This document shows, one piece after another, positions 1-10,925 of a stretch of DNA of 64,000 nucleotides; the stretch's first letter is position 1, and every line of letters starts with the position of its first letter. This stretch comes from Capitulum mitella (taxonomy: Eukaryota; Arthropoda; Thecostraca; Pollicipedomorpha; Pollicipedidae), in NCBI GenBank assembly GCA_030062745.1, contig CP099840.1:4030001-4094000 (forward strand), written 5' to 3'. A model generated the notes under the pieces. That model made no database searches. It saw only the letters and a list, made by a program, of their open reading frames with translations, and was not told where the DNA came from. Position numbers and translations under genes: made by a program.

Positions 1-636
1 CAGACCGTGGTAAGGGCAAACTCATGCTCCACGAAGGAAAGGTTGTGCGGTGAACTCAGGAATCAGTACGGCAAACTCATTTGCGGCTGCCTGTGAACTT
101 TAGCTGAAAGATAGTAACTGGGACATGGCATTAGGCCTGTCAGGCGTGGATTGTGGTTGCCCATGAAGCCGCAGGAAGGGTAGATGCAAGGCAAACAGTG
201 AGCACAAGAGACAGCACTGAGCAATTACTCGCAGGTCTAATGGAGTCATAAATCTTCGGAATAACTAAATTTAACTTTAACTATCCTCCATTTAATCTGA
301 AATAGCAACATTCAGCAGAAAGGATCAATCAAAAATATTTTCTTTTGAACATAAACGTATCTGGTATCAATAACAATGACCGGTGGATGAACAGTCAGAA
401 AAACGAATTTTTTTCAACCGATATAACTTTCTTAGAATGTACAACTGATACCAAGACGACAATACCCATACACACAACAAAGGCCAAAATACAATATTCC
501 CCGCTTCATAAATAACATACAAATTGCACAGACTGACAACATGAACCGGAATGGCAACCATCATGATGTCCCCATGGCGTCTTAGATCGACGACTAGATG
601 CCGCTAAACGCCATCAAGCGGCCGACAGGATCACGC
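1..636. other. VPS52 3' flank, no gene
   Basis: No open frame with recognisable similarity on either strand. The stretch lies downstream of the VPS52 stop codon and probably contains its 3' UTR. The only candidate cleavage signal I see on the minus strand is the common variant ATTAAA at 291-296, about 340 nt after the stop. The poly(A) assignment is an inference. Confidence 0.4.
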
Positions 637-3600
637 CTAGAAGTTGGGCTTGTATTTCTTGACCTCCACCATGATGTGGTGGATGTTGATGGCCTCGCCG
701 CGGGCCGGCATGTTCTTCAGAGCCGGCAGGCCCAAGATCTTCTGGAAACGGTTATAGTACAGGATGAGCTGCTTCAACGCATCCTGAAGGATGTTGGTGC
801 CGTTTCTGAAGTTGGTGAACGACCGCATGATCTCGTTGTTGATCTCTTCCAACGACTTCTTCCACCCCGCCGAAAACGAACGGACCAGGGAGGTGATGCG
901 TCCTGGAACAAGACATTTGCCATAAAAAGCGGTAGGCACGGCGTAATGAGCACACACGACCTCGTTCGCCAGTGCTCGGCTCGCTTCAGGATGGACTTGC
1001 CGCTGACAGCCACTAGCATGCCAATGACCTTCAAAACCAATCGCCAATGGAACCAGGTATCACACCACATGGATTAAGGAGCCCCGCTGTGACACGACAA
1101 CACACCCCGCTCTTCGTAGGAACTTTTCCGCGCCGTCCAGCCCTCAGCTCGTTCACATCACAGCCCGCCAGGGACTGCGGCCATCCGTTCCAAGACAGGC
1201 ACTCACGCTCCTCGCCCTTCAGGGCGTCCATGTCGCCGCGTTCGACCATGGCCTCGGCGTCCTTGACCAGCTGCATCAGACCGCCAAAGTGCGGCGCCAG
1301 GATCTCCTCCACGTACTCGGCCGTCCGCATCGCCAGCAGGTCCCGGAAACTCTCCGACTCCTTGCTGTTGTCCTTGGTGCGCTCCTGAGGACAGCACGTG
1401 AGACAGAAGGTGCGAAGGACCTGGCCAATCACTTGACTACGATGACTTTCGCCGCCTACGAGGTGGGTAGGAAAATAGCAATCACTAATCTCCGTCTAAT
1501 CGAAAGCACCCCACAGTTCCGCGGCCAACGATATCAATCAATACGCCCCCAGGATCCATGTCCCATGACCCAGGATCCAAGGATCCAGCCCACTTTGACA
1601 TCCGCAAACGACGGGGAGAAGTTGAAAACAACGTGGCACTACACTGGCCAACTTTACACACGACTCCAGGCTCACACGAATCGGTCCACCAACTTTCGCG
1701 AGCTGCGCTTCCCATGATCGCCACCCCTGACAGTGCTCTGAGAGCCAACGCTGCCACCACGCACCATGATGACGCCCAGCATCATGTCGTAGTTGTTGAT
1801 GAGGAAGACGAGCTGCTCGCGGCGGCGGCCGAACTCGGCCGCCAGCCGCAGGATGAAGTTCTCCAGCTCGGCCTGCAGCTGCGCCAGCAGCCGGTTCACC
1901 CGCTCCGACGGGAACGACTCGTTGATGCCGACCAGCGCAGCCGAAAACTCCGCGTAGCGGCGCGTGATCTGGCGGCGCCCCGGCAGGGTTAGCGGGCGGC
2001 GGGGCGATCGGCGGCCGCGGTGGGATCGCTTCTAACTCGCCAATTTGTTGTTTATTGGTGTTTTCGGGCGCGCCGACTACTGAGGTCATTTTGCCCCCAT
2101 AATGAGTTCGAACTCGCCAATCCGTATACAATCCCATCGGTGTGGGAGTGCTGTCAAACATGATATGGCCAGAGCTATTTTTCGGCAATTTCGTTCTGTG
2201 CAACATTACCGGACTAATGCAAACAGCAAAGCTGAAACGACCATTGTAAAGTTGGTAGGGCTCTGTCCGCACTATGGGCCGCTATACACGTCCCTTACGT
2301 TTGGGTGTCAGGTGTGTAGCGGCCCTGTCCGTCCTGTGGGGCGCTACAAACATGTCCCTGACATTTGGCGCGGATCAAAAGCAGGCTAAAGGCTCGAATA
2401 CGCCCTCAATCGGCTGCAGAAATTCTTGTGAAAAGGTCTGTTCAGGAAACGCGTCTGTTCCCTTGCACTCACGTAGTGTGGCCGGACATCGATGCTGCCC
2501 AGCTTGGACGGATCACAGTGGCGGACGCTCGCGATGTTCAGTTCCATGATCTGACAGAACCTAGCAAAGGGGATGGAAAATAATCTGCTTCTACACCGAA
2601 TAATAAACGCACTATCAGTACATACGATTTTTATGACCCAACAGCTCTAAAGGCCACAAAAAATTTGAAAAGCCCTGAACTGGAAAAGGCGTCCTTCGTG
2701 CGGGAATCGCCTCTTAACTTGTCCTTCAGGACACACAACACTGGTTCCAGTCGCCCAGCATATAAACGGCATAAAATGCAGCGCCTCAGTAGAAGTACCA
2801 CAAAAGCTCCAAATGATCAAGCCTGCAACCCAAGTCCAAGAGCGTAACAAGACACATCACGCACCAAACTCTTCACTGCGATCGCAGCGAGTCTGAAACG
2901 TCTCCTGAACAAGCCGCCCCAACAAGCACCGTCCCCGAGAAGCGGGCGCAGACCTACTTGGGCCAGAGTATGTTGAGCAGCATGTCCCAGTACTTGTCCA
3001 GTGCCGGCACGGCCCGCTTGTGGCACATGAGCTGGTACCGGTGGATCAGGTGGATGCACAGGAACAGGCCGATGCTGTCGTGGCACTCCATCACGGACGT
3101 GTCCACCGATTTCTGCCCGACCAACCACAGGAAAACGTCAGAGAGATCAGATGAGATAATGAGTTAGCACCGCGTAGTTCGCTGATCGTACCGCCGGAAT
3201 GCTCACATAAAGACAAGCCCTGCAAATAGCCACAAACGCACACATTAGGTCATTTAATCAATCTATACTGATTCTGCCAAAAGATACAGAGTATAATTCC
3301 TTCGTTTGCAAGACGCAAATCGAAATGCAACGCGTGAACTCCTCGACGCTGTTTAAACACAAGATCCGCATTTGACGGGAACGATCTTCAAGGTAAAGAG
3401 CGGTCACCACTGTTGCTTAAAAATAACATTTCCACTGTTCACCGAATTTTCCGAGAAGGCACAACGCCCCGCCCTCGCCCAGCTCCTCTGTGCAGTGGCG
3501 GACACCCCTGACGCTCACCGCCAGACTGTGCAGCGTCTTGCCCATGACCGAGGCGAACAGATCCTGCGCCGCGTTGCCGTTCACCATGAAGAATTCGGAG

Positions 3601-6600
3601 AGGAAGAGGTACTCGCGGCAGGCGTTGTCCACGAGGGCGTACTGCACGCTGCGGAAAGAGCACCTCGAACGGGTACCGGGCGTCGGCCTTCTGCGCCGCG
3701 TGCGGCACGATCACGGCCGCCTCCAGGCTGTTCAGCACCTCGCCGCGCGAACCCAGCGAGAACACGGTGGAGCGGTTCTTCAGCGTCGGCTTGGCGAAGA
3801 GTGAGCGGGCGGCCGCCTCGTCCGCCGCCAGAAGGTCCTCTTTGGTTGGGCCCTCCTCGTACTGCCGGCAGGGAGGTGCAGGTCAGAGGGCCCTCCTTGT
3901 ATTGCCGGCAGGGCGGTTCAGGTCAGAGGGCCCTCCTTGTACTGCCTGCAGGGAGGTCCAGGCCAGCGAGGGCCCTCGTACCGCCAGCACGGAGGTTCAG
4001 GTCAGAGGGCCCTCATACTGCCAGCAGGGAGGTTCAGGTCAGGTGACCCTCCTCGTACTGTCAGCAGGGAGGGTCAGGTCAGAGGACCCTCGTACTGCCG
4101 GCAGGGAGGTTCAGGTCAGGGGACCCTCCTCGTACTGTCAGCAGGGAGGGTCAGGTCAGAGGACCCTCGTACTGCCGGCAGGGAGGTTCAGGTCAGAGGA
4201 CCCTCCTCGTACTGCCTGCAGGGAGGTTCAGGTCAGAGGGCCCTCTTCGCCCTGCTGATTAGGGGTTCATGTTACAAGCACCCCTGTTCGGGCCTTCCTC
4301 GTTCTGCAAACAGTGTGGTTCACTTCAGAGAGGGTTTGCTCGTCCTGCAGGAAAGGAGTTCTGGCCAGAGATGCCCCTTGGTCAGGCCTCCTTGCACTAT
4401 GGACGGCGGGTTCAGGTCTGTGAACAAACCTTTCTTTTACTATCCCACACCAGTAGGGTGTCCCGGCTTCACGAACAGCCGACTCGGGTGCGCTGTGCTC
4501 TGGCACACAATTTCAAATCACACACTGTATGCAAAATACGGGCGCATGATGCACATTTTTCGGAGCGTATGCCTATAATGGGGAAGATGCAGGCATTAAA
4601 GTGAAAAAAATGCACAAGTAAAGCAACAAGAGCAAAAAGTGGACAAGAGTAGCTTTATAATTAAAAAACAAGCAAATGAAAAAATTAACACAGTATCCGT
4701 CATCAAAATACCTGAAGTTTCATGAGGCGCGTCGAGTACGATTTGAAGTAGCTGAAGTACACCTTGCTTGTGGTTTCCACGTAGTCATCGCGGATCTCAC
4801 GCGCCACCTCTCGCTCATTTGCAACCAGGAACTTGTAGAAGAACCTGACAGAAGTTCAGCCACTCCATAAAGAACGGAAATAAAACAAAATGTGCAAAAA
4901 ATGTCAAATGCAGATTGCGCATGGACACATGCCTTCCATTTTCGTGCTGTGGATTCGTGGGCAGATTTCAAAGAACTTCAGAGAACATTTCAAAACAGAT
5001 ATGACACAATAACCACTGAAATCGTTGTAGAAACATCAGGGCTGAACAACATGTCCTACACCTATTTATGTAGAATTCGTCCACAAAAAGAAAGACATTT
5101 CATTTTATATACGATGTATCTGATCACGGCCAAAGGTGTGTCGTACAACTACCCTGTGGTAACACAACGAATACCTCAACTCTGGTTATGAATGATAAAT
5201 GCCTTACTTGAACTTCAGCATGGCACTCTGGGGAACCTGGAAGTTCGTCATCGGTTTCCTGAACTGGTAAATTTTCTGAAGCAGATATTCCCGGATTTTC
5301 GAGATCGATTTGATCTTGAGCTTCTCCAGGACTTCGCTGACATCATGGCACGACTTGGCCTCTGGAACATGGCCATTTTGTCAGCTTTTAAACGGTGACA
5401 CGTACTACACGGAACACGAAGAGGACGGCAAGAGAACCAGGTGAGACAGTGAAAAAACATTCTCAAACAAGGATGAGCTTACCTCTGAAGCTCTGCTCCT
5501 TGACAAAGCTCAGCTTATGGTCAAGAGTAAACAGCTGCTCCAGAAACTCTCGATCCGTTACTGGTGTTTCAATGATATGCCTGGAAAGGGCAGCATACTT
5601 AGACATCACTGTCCCATGAAGCCATTGATTCATACGCACAGATACCAGTGCCATTGTGGTCACCAACTACCTTTTAAACATTACAGGTTGTCACACCTCA
5701 TCTGTTCTGCTCACCAGTGCTCCAAAACTGATTCCTATCGCAAAATAAACCCAGTTTTCTCTAGTGCAGAGAGTGACAGTCGACTGTCGCATAAGACTGT
5801 TAAGTCCTCACCGAATCATGGTCTCTGGAACGGTCATGTCGTCCACGAACTGGCTGAGCTGGCCGCGCACCGCCTGTCGGTTCTTGAGCCGGAGGTTCAT
5901 GTCCACCGACTGCTGCTGCAGGTGCAGGATCTCGCTGCTGATGCTGCCCAGGTCCGACTGGAACGTTTGCAGCATGTCTTCCATCCGCTGCGGATGCAGA
6001 CGCAATGAGGTCAGATGGCTGGAACCAGTGGTGGCGAATGCTACCCTGTTCTTCGGACAATCCAACACCAAAATACCCCCCCTAAAAATAAAATTTTTTC
6101 TTTAAAAATTTTTTTTTTGGGGAATCTTTCCTTTTCTACGGAAATTCCAACAGCCAAAATGACTGCCACCCTAACAATGGAAATATGGTCCACCAACACT
6201 GCAGTTAACTCTAACAGATATTCTGTCTCCAACTTATCAGGATTTAACACGCGCACTGGAAGGGGCGCACCCCTTCACCTATTTTTCACCAACTATTTTT
6301 CACCTATTATTATTCACCTAACACGCCCCTCTCCCGCCTATTTTTCCTGAATATCTCGAGAACGGATCGGAGCTGGTTGCTGCTTCTTTGTGACATTTAT
6401 GACAATTGAATAACTCGTTAAATGACACAGAAAAATCGGAAATCGGCCGAAAATTTTTGAAGTTTCAAGCATTTGAACTCCGGCAAACATGACGAAAGCG
6501 ACGGCTGTCGCTGACAAATGGGAGCTTCGTGAAAGAACCAGCGTTTTGCTTAAGACTACCATGTGAACACAATCAGGCGATGTCATTCAGGCATAAGTGA

Positions 6601-8163
6601 TGGATGTACCAAGACCATAGTCAGGGTCAATAAGGGTCAAGGTCATCTAAGGTCAAGGCCAAACAGCTTGTGACGTCATCCAGATTTGCTTTGCAACATG
6701 TCCGTATGTATGGAATATGCATTCAGAAACCCTAATGAAAACACGTTTGCGCACGATACGCTTACATATACCAGGGTCAGTGGAGGTCAAGGTCACAAAA
6801 GGTCAAGGCCAAATTCCCAGATTTGAAATGACCCAGATTTGTTCTGCAACATGTCAATTTGTATGGAATACGCATTCAAAGACCCTAATAAAAATACGTG
6901 GGCGCACATGGATACGCGTGGATACGCGTACATATATACCACAGTCGTTTCAGGTGAAGGGCATCAAAGGTCAAGAGCAACTTTTTGGTGACCTGGTTCA
7001 GATTTGCTTTGCAATGTGTCGATTTGTATGAAACATGCATTCAAAGATACCATTAAAACACGTTTGGCACATTGATACTCACATGTGTACACATACATAC
7101 ATATACATACATATGTAAATATAAATGCTGGAAGTGACCAAATGTACCGATGTTGGCTACCTTCACTGCACATACGCCAAAAGATACATGTTGCGCCCCC
7201 ATTTACTCCCAAATTGTTCCGCGTTGTTTGAAATCTGATCTGCAAAAGATGAAAAAATGATGCCATAGGTCAATGACCTGACATGACCTCGACTCAAAAT
7301 CCTCATTCAAGATGCCAAATGAGTGGAAGTTGTTTTATTCCACGTTTCAACGGCCAAACGAGCCCCCTTTTCACGTTTTGTTCGAAAAATTGTACGGAAT
7401 GGCCTGTACAGGCCAAGAAAGTGTCCAAGGTTGACCTTTTTGACCCCATTTGACCTTGATATCAACCTAGGGTCATGAAAATTGCACACAATGTAAATCA
7501 TTACAGCCCCACCATGTCCATACAATTTTATATCTCTAGCTCTTTCCGTTTCCGAGACCGAAGGGGGGGGCACTTTTAGACCCCTCTTCCAGTGCACAAT
7601 GGTGTGAAACCCCTTCCACTGCAGGAGTTAAACAAATGATTCATGACCTTCTGAGGGGTTTTTAAAAACTGTCCATGAATGCCACACCTGATTCAGGGAG
7701 TAAACACACACACATACCAAAGACCCTTACCTCCAAGATCTGATCACATGCAGTTATCTGACCATGCAGCTCTGTGATATTCCTGCTTTCCTTGATGTAG
7801 TCCTGGATGGATGCATTCTCAACCTGATGGGAGTTATACACCAGTCTTCATACAAATGTTGATAAAACACTAGAAGTTGTGAATGATGAGGTCTACCAAT
7901 GCAAAATGCCAGACAGTAATACTGGATCTTAAACATGACCACAGACAAGGTCAGGAAGACATTCTCTGCCTTCATTAATGCACCACTTAGGCTAAAAGAC
8001 CCTTTTGGAAAATGTTGGGAGATATCTGCATTCCATGTTTCAACTTACTTGTCTCAGTTTTTGTTCAACCTGTGCAGAATACTGTCTCAAGTCAATGCCA
8101 CTTTCTAAGGCTTCTTTCAGAGCAGCATCATTTATATCATCCTCCATCTTGGGCACAGAAATG
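637..8163 (-). CDS. VPS52: VPS52, GARP/EARP tethering complex subunit (12 exons, 5' end missing)
   Basis: Vps52 is a core subunit of GARP and EARP, which tether endosome-derived vesicles at the trans-Golgi and recycling endosomes. Exons in transcript order: 8163-8049, 7823-7731, 5987-5812, 5580-5483, 5361-5208, 4844-4712, 3861-3519, 3112-2958, 2560-2473, 1968-1765, 1384-1207, 902-637. All have AG/GT borders and matching phases except 3861-3519. About 666 residues are visible; human VPS52 is 723. Recalled family landmarks occur in order: DYIKES, RNRQAVRG-like KNRQAVRG, KIYQFRKPMTN, NERE..EIRDDYVET, PHAAQ..RYPFE, DNACREYLF, ITRRYAEFS, REQLVFLINNYDMMLG, MRSFTNFRNGT, and the C-terminus KKYKPNF. 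The first visible codons (ISVPKMEDD) match the region about 55 residues into the human protein, so an N-terminal exon upstream of 8163 was not located. One exon has an extra base (see findings). Confidence 0.96.
2258..2375. repeat. Two-copy degenerate direct repeat in VPS52 intron
   Basis: Two copies of roughly 55 bp sit side by side between VPS52 exons. Each reads approximately CTGTCCG..CT(A)TGGG..CGCTA.A.A(C/T)GTCCCT.AC(G/A)TTTGG. Copies start near 2258 and 2320. They have no coding potential and no known function. Confidence 0.5.
3848..4250. repeat. Minisatellite of ~37-41 bp units abutting a VPS52 3' splice site
   Basis: About ten head-to-tail units run from the edge of VPS52 exon 3861-3519 into the intron. 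On the plus strand a unit reads GGGCCCTCCTCGTACTG, then CCGGCAGGGAGG, then TTCAGGTCAGA. Some units lack the TCC triplet, giving lengths of 36-41 bp. Two decayed units may follow to about 4400. On the minus strand each unit carries a near copy of the exon's own splice border, CAG|TACGAGGAGGG. Open frames through the array on the plus strand are a by-product of the repeat. Confidence 0.9.
6246..7600. mobile_element. Possible non-autonomous DNA element in VPS52 intron
   Basis: The left edge near 6250 reads GCACTGGAAGGGGCG, and the right edge near 7585-7600 is its imperfect reverse complement (CCCCTCTTCCAGTGCAC), suggesting inverted termini. The interior has no protein-coding frame. It contains phrases such as ATCTCGAGAACGG that resemble the interior of the element at 37669-38883, plus many AGGTCA-type motifs. 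No convincing target-site duplication was seen. Boundaries are approximate. Confidence 0.35.
6600..7085. repeat. Tandem array, three ~155-165 bp monomers rich in AGGTCA
   Basis: Three successive monomers share a block that reads CAGATTTG(C/T)T.TGCAACATGTC, then TTGTATGGAATA.GCATTC, then ACCCTAAT.AAAA.ACG. The CAACATG position recurs at 6694, 6847 and 7012. The first two monomers each begin with AAGGTCA-type motifs repeated within about 40 bp (for example TCAAGGTCA followed by AGGTCAAGG). The third is more decayed. The array lies between VPS52 exons 5987 and 7731. Confidence 0.75.
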
Positions 8164-10925
8164 CTGCAGTCATAAACACACTGTCAAAGAAGTCCATCAA
8201 AATGAAACATCACACTGTGACAAAAGTACCACAAGTTTTCCACTGAAATTAATGCACATGTGCATATTTTCTATCATATGCACATGTGCATTTTTTTTGC
8301 AGTTAGCTAGTCAGCCCCAGCAGTGCCAGTGCCAGACAACACGGCATGTCCGAACAACATTCCATGCTATTGTACCAGCTTGAGTCCAGGTCTATACCAG
8401 ACAAAATAAGCATCTCCTTTATTATGGGGAAATATCAGCATAGATGATTATGATACATTTGCAGTGGAATAAATGGGCCATCTGTCACCAACTGCTGCCT
8501 TTCTGCACACTTATTTTTATGCAAAGCACAGAAAAATACATAAACAGTACCACAGAAAAGCATCTAAATCTGTCAGCATCACTGACTAGTAGGTCCAGCC
8601 TGTTTCCTAGATGCACTAACATGTTCCAAGTGGTGCTTGAGTTGGTGACCTCTGCCATCACATGCAAGGCTTGCAATGAACATCTACTAATCTGATGTAA
8701 CAAGGCAAAAAATGGGTGCTAGTGGCCACTTAATCAGAGGATCTGAGGATGAGACCTATCTTTGGAAACACCATTTTACAGGACACGTTTCCTCAGTGGT
8801 AAAATGAAATGCATAACCACACAACTATTTCTTTACAGGCCAGCATGGCAGAGACCTTGTGGTGTTATCAACAAGCTATAACCAGTAATTGCACACATGT
8901 AGACACTAACCTGCCAGCCCCTTTATAGGCCAAACACCCAACTCAATTTTTCAAGTTCCAGCAGTACAAATTCCTTAAATCTACCTATCTGTGAACAAGG
9001 ACAATGAGTCTCTTGATTTCTGAGGTTCAGGGTCTTATGTCAAGTCTTATATCTTGCGTTATCCAGTGCCGTACGCCCTTCTGTTTCGGCCGTGCAATGG
9101 TTGCAATCCACGGCCTTCAGTCCAGTTTCAATCTTTTCAGTCTGTTTGTTTGTTTGTTTGTGAGGGCCACAGCCTCTGTCAGTCCAGTTTCAATCTTTTC
9201 AGTCGTTTTCGATGCAAGCTTACCAAATGTAACATTACAGCCGCTTATGTATCAAAATGGCATAGTTGGTTTTTAATGACGTATTTCAAATTAAATATAG
9301 TTTTTATTATAAGAAATACCATTTATATCAGTATAATTATGGAGCATAGATTTTAGTAATACCGATAAATTTTATATTACGTCGACTTATCTTTTAGATA
9401 GAAACATTACAACTATCGTGACGTTTGGAACTTATATTTATGCGATTTGCGGCTAGTCAGATGTATGTGTGTTTGCAACTTGTATGCAACGGTAAGTGCA
9501 GCCTATTACTGCGGCTGGTAGGGTGCGTGCGCTAGTGTTCGAAATTCTTGTCAGGCTCTTTCTTCCTATTGGAAGAAAGGGCCTGTTGCTGGGTTGCTCG
9601 GGGACAGGCATAGTGTTTTTTGTTGCTTGAGGTACAACTGTTATCATTTGTCAAAATTAAAGTAAATCATATCCGTGTGTTTTGTTTCTAAGTTTCCGTG
9701 CTGTTTGCATTGCTGGGACTTTACCTCCCCATTACAAAACATTTGCTTTGTGATTCCTGTATTTTTAGAATAACATGATGATAGGCAGTTGGCTAATTTC
9801 ACACATGCACAAGCTTAGCATATAATTCCACTGCTATTTTTTGTGGGTTATCATCAGGAAGATATGCTAAATGAACAAAACTCCAACAATGAAATATTTA
9901 AAAAAGAAATATACCATACCATTCATATTTTGCTAGCAAAGACCAGGCTTCTCTGTATGCATTATTTTGAAAAAGGTGGTTCTGTGAAGGATGATATATG
10001 TGAAACCATGAATGGAGGCTTTTTACACCTTTCATTTAGTATTTCTCCATATTAGGTAGGGGCAAATCACAGCATTTTTGGGCACAACTCACTAGCTCAG
10101 ATGCTTTTGTTCTTATAATTTGTAGAAACTGTCAGTTTTGTGGAAAAATAGGCAAAAATGTAATGGAAAATTTAGGGGACTTTGTGGCTCACTCCCACTC
10201 CTTCCATTTCAGACAGTGCCCCACATCCTCAGAATCATTGATCTGTGCCTGCTGAGATCTGCAGGTAATGCTCACTGTTGCCTTTTTTTAGGCTGGTGAG
10301 AGAAGGAGACATGTTGCACCCAGTTTTGCAGAGCAAGGCTGACCTTGAAATGACAGCTCAGTGATAAAACCCACTATTGGGTTATGGAGTGGTTATAGTT
10401 GTAGAATTGCATTGAAGTGGACAAATCCCCTGCAAAATATTTCTGTATGATTATGGTGGTTTGACAGAATCCTAAGTAACATAATACCTCATATTCCAAA
10501 ACACAGTCATGCAGGAGGACTGATGGCAGGCCAGTTGAGCCCAGGTGGGTTGTTTCCATCCTTTTTCAGTAGACTGATGAAAGCCACCATGGCCACAGCA
10601 CCTGCCCTTGGCATTATAGTTACTGTGGCTAGATGAGAAATAACCACAGCTGACTCTCCCTGTCATGGTGGTCTAGTTGATACCCAGACAGCTGCAGTCC
10701 TCCCTCCAAGCATTGTTGAGAACCTGACTGGGGTTGGCTGTTGATGCTCCTCTGGATTTTCTAACACCATTCCTGCTCCAGCACCCCAGCCATTCACGAC
10801 TAGCCACATTTGAGCACTGACATTTACTCAGCTGTTTTGTGTGCTGCACTGATCATGTGAAACTTTTTCAGCAGGCAGGTGTTGGTTGTGCCTTGGGAGA
10901 AGGGAGCTGTAAGAAGCCAGGATAG
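8164..10925. other. Divergent intergenic region between VPS52 and taxilin
   Basis: The 5' ends of both divergent genes should lie here, but I could not place them with confidence. A good plus-strand splice donor (CAACG|GTAAGT) follows position 9491 and could end a taxilin 5' UTR exon. A CCAAT box on the minus strand (ATTGG at about 9568) and a TATAAA on the minus strand at about 8919 are possible promoter elements. GTTTG repeats occur near 9145. No conserved coding frame was found, so the first ~55 codons of VPS52 remain unassigned. Confidence 0.4.
8252..8292. repeat. Duplicated 14-bp palindrome with E-box core
   Basis: The perfect palindrome ATGCACATGTGCAT occurs at 8252-8265 and again at 8279-8292, separated by 13 bp. 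Each copy contains a CACATGTG E-box, and the two together can form a cruciform. The pair lies about 90 bp upstream (minus strand) of the first recognised VPS52 exon. Confidence 0.8.

Noticed and set aside
3848-4250. CRISPR-like array
   Set aside because: Units are contiguous with no unique spacers, in a eukaryotic intron.
3850-4258. Plus-strand frames across the minisatellite encoding a periodic Gly/Gln/Ser-rich peptide
   Set aside because: Periodicity comes from the DNA repeat, units are not a constant multiple of three, and the region is intronic to VPS52 on the other strand.
4892-5191. A 99-codon plus-strand frame
   Set aside because: It lies within a VPS52 intron on the opposite strand, is AT-rich and low in conserved character. 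No domain recognised.
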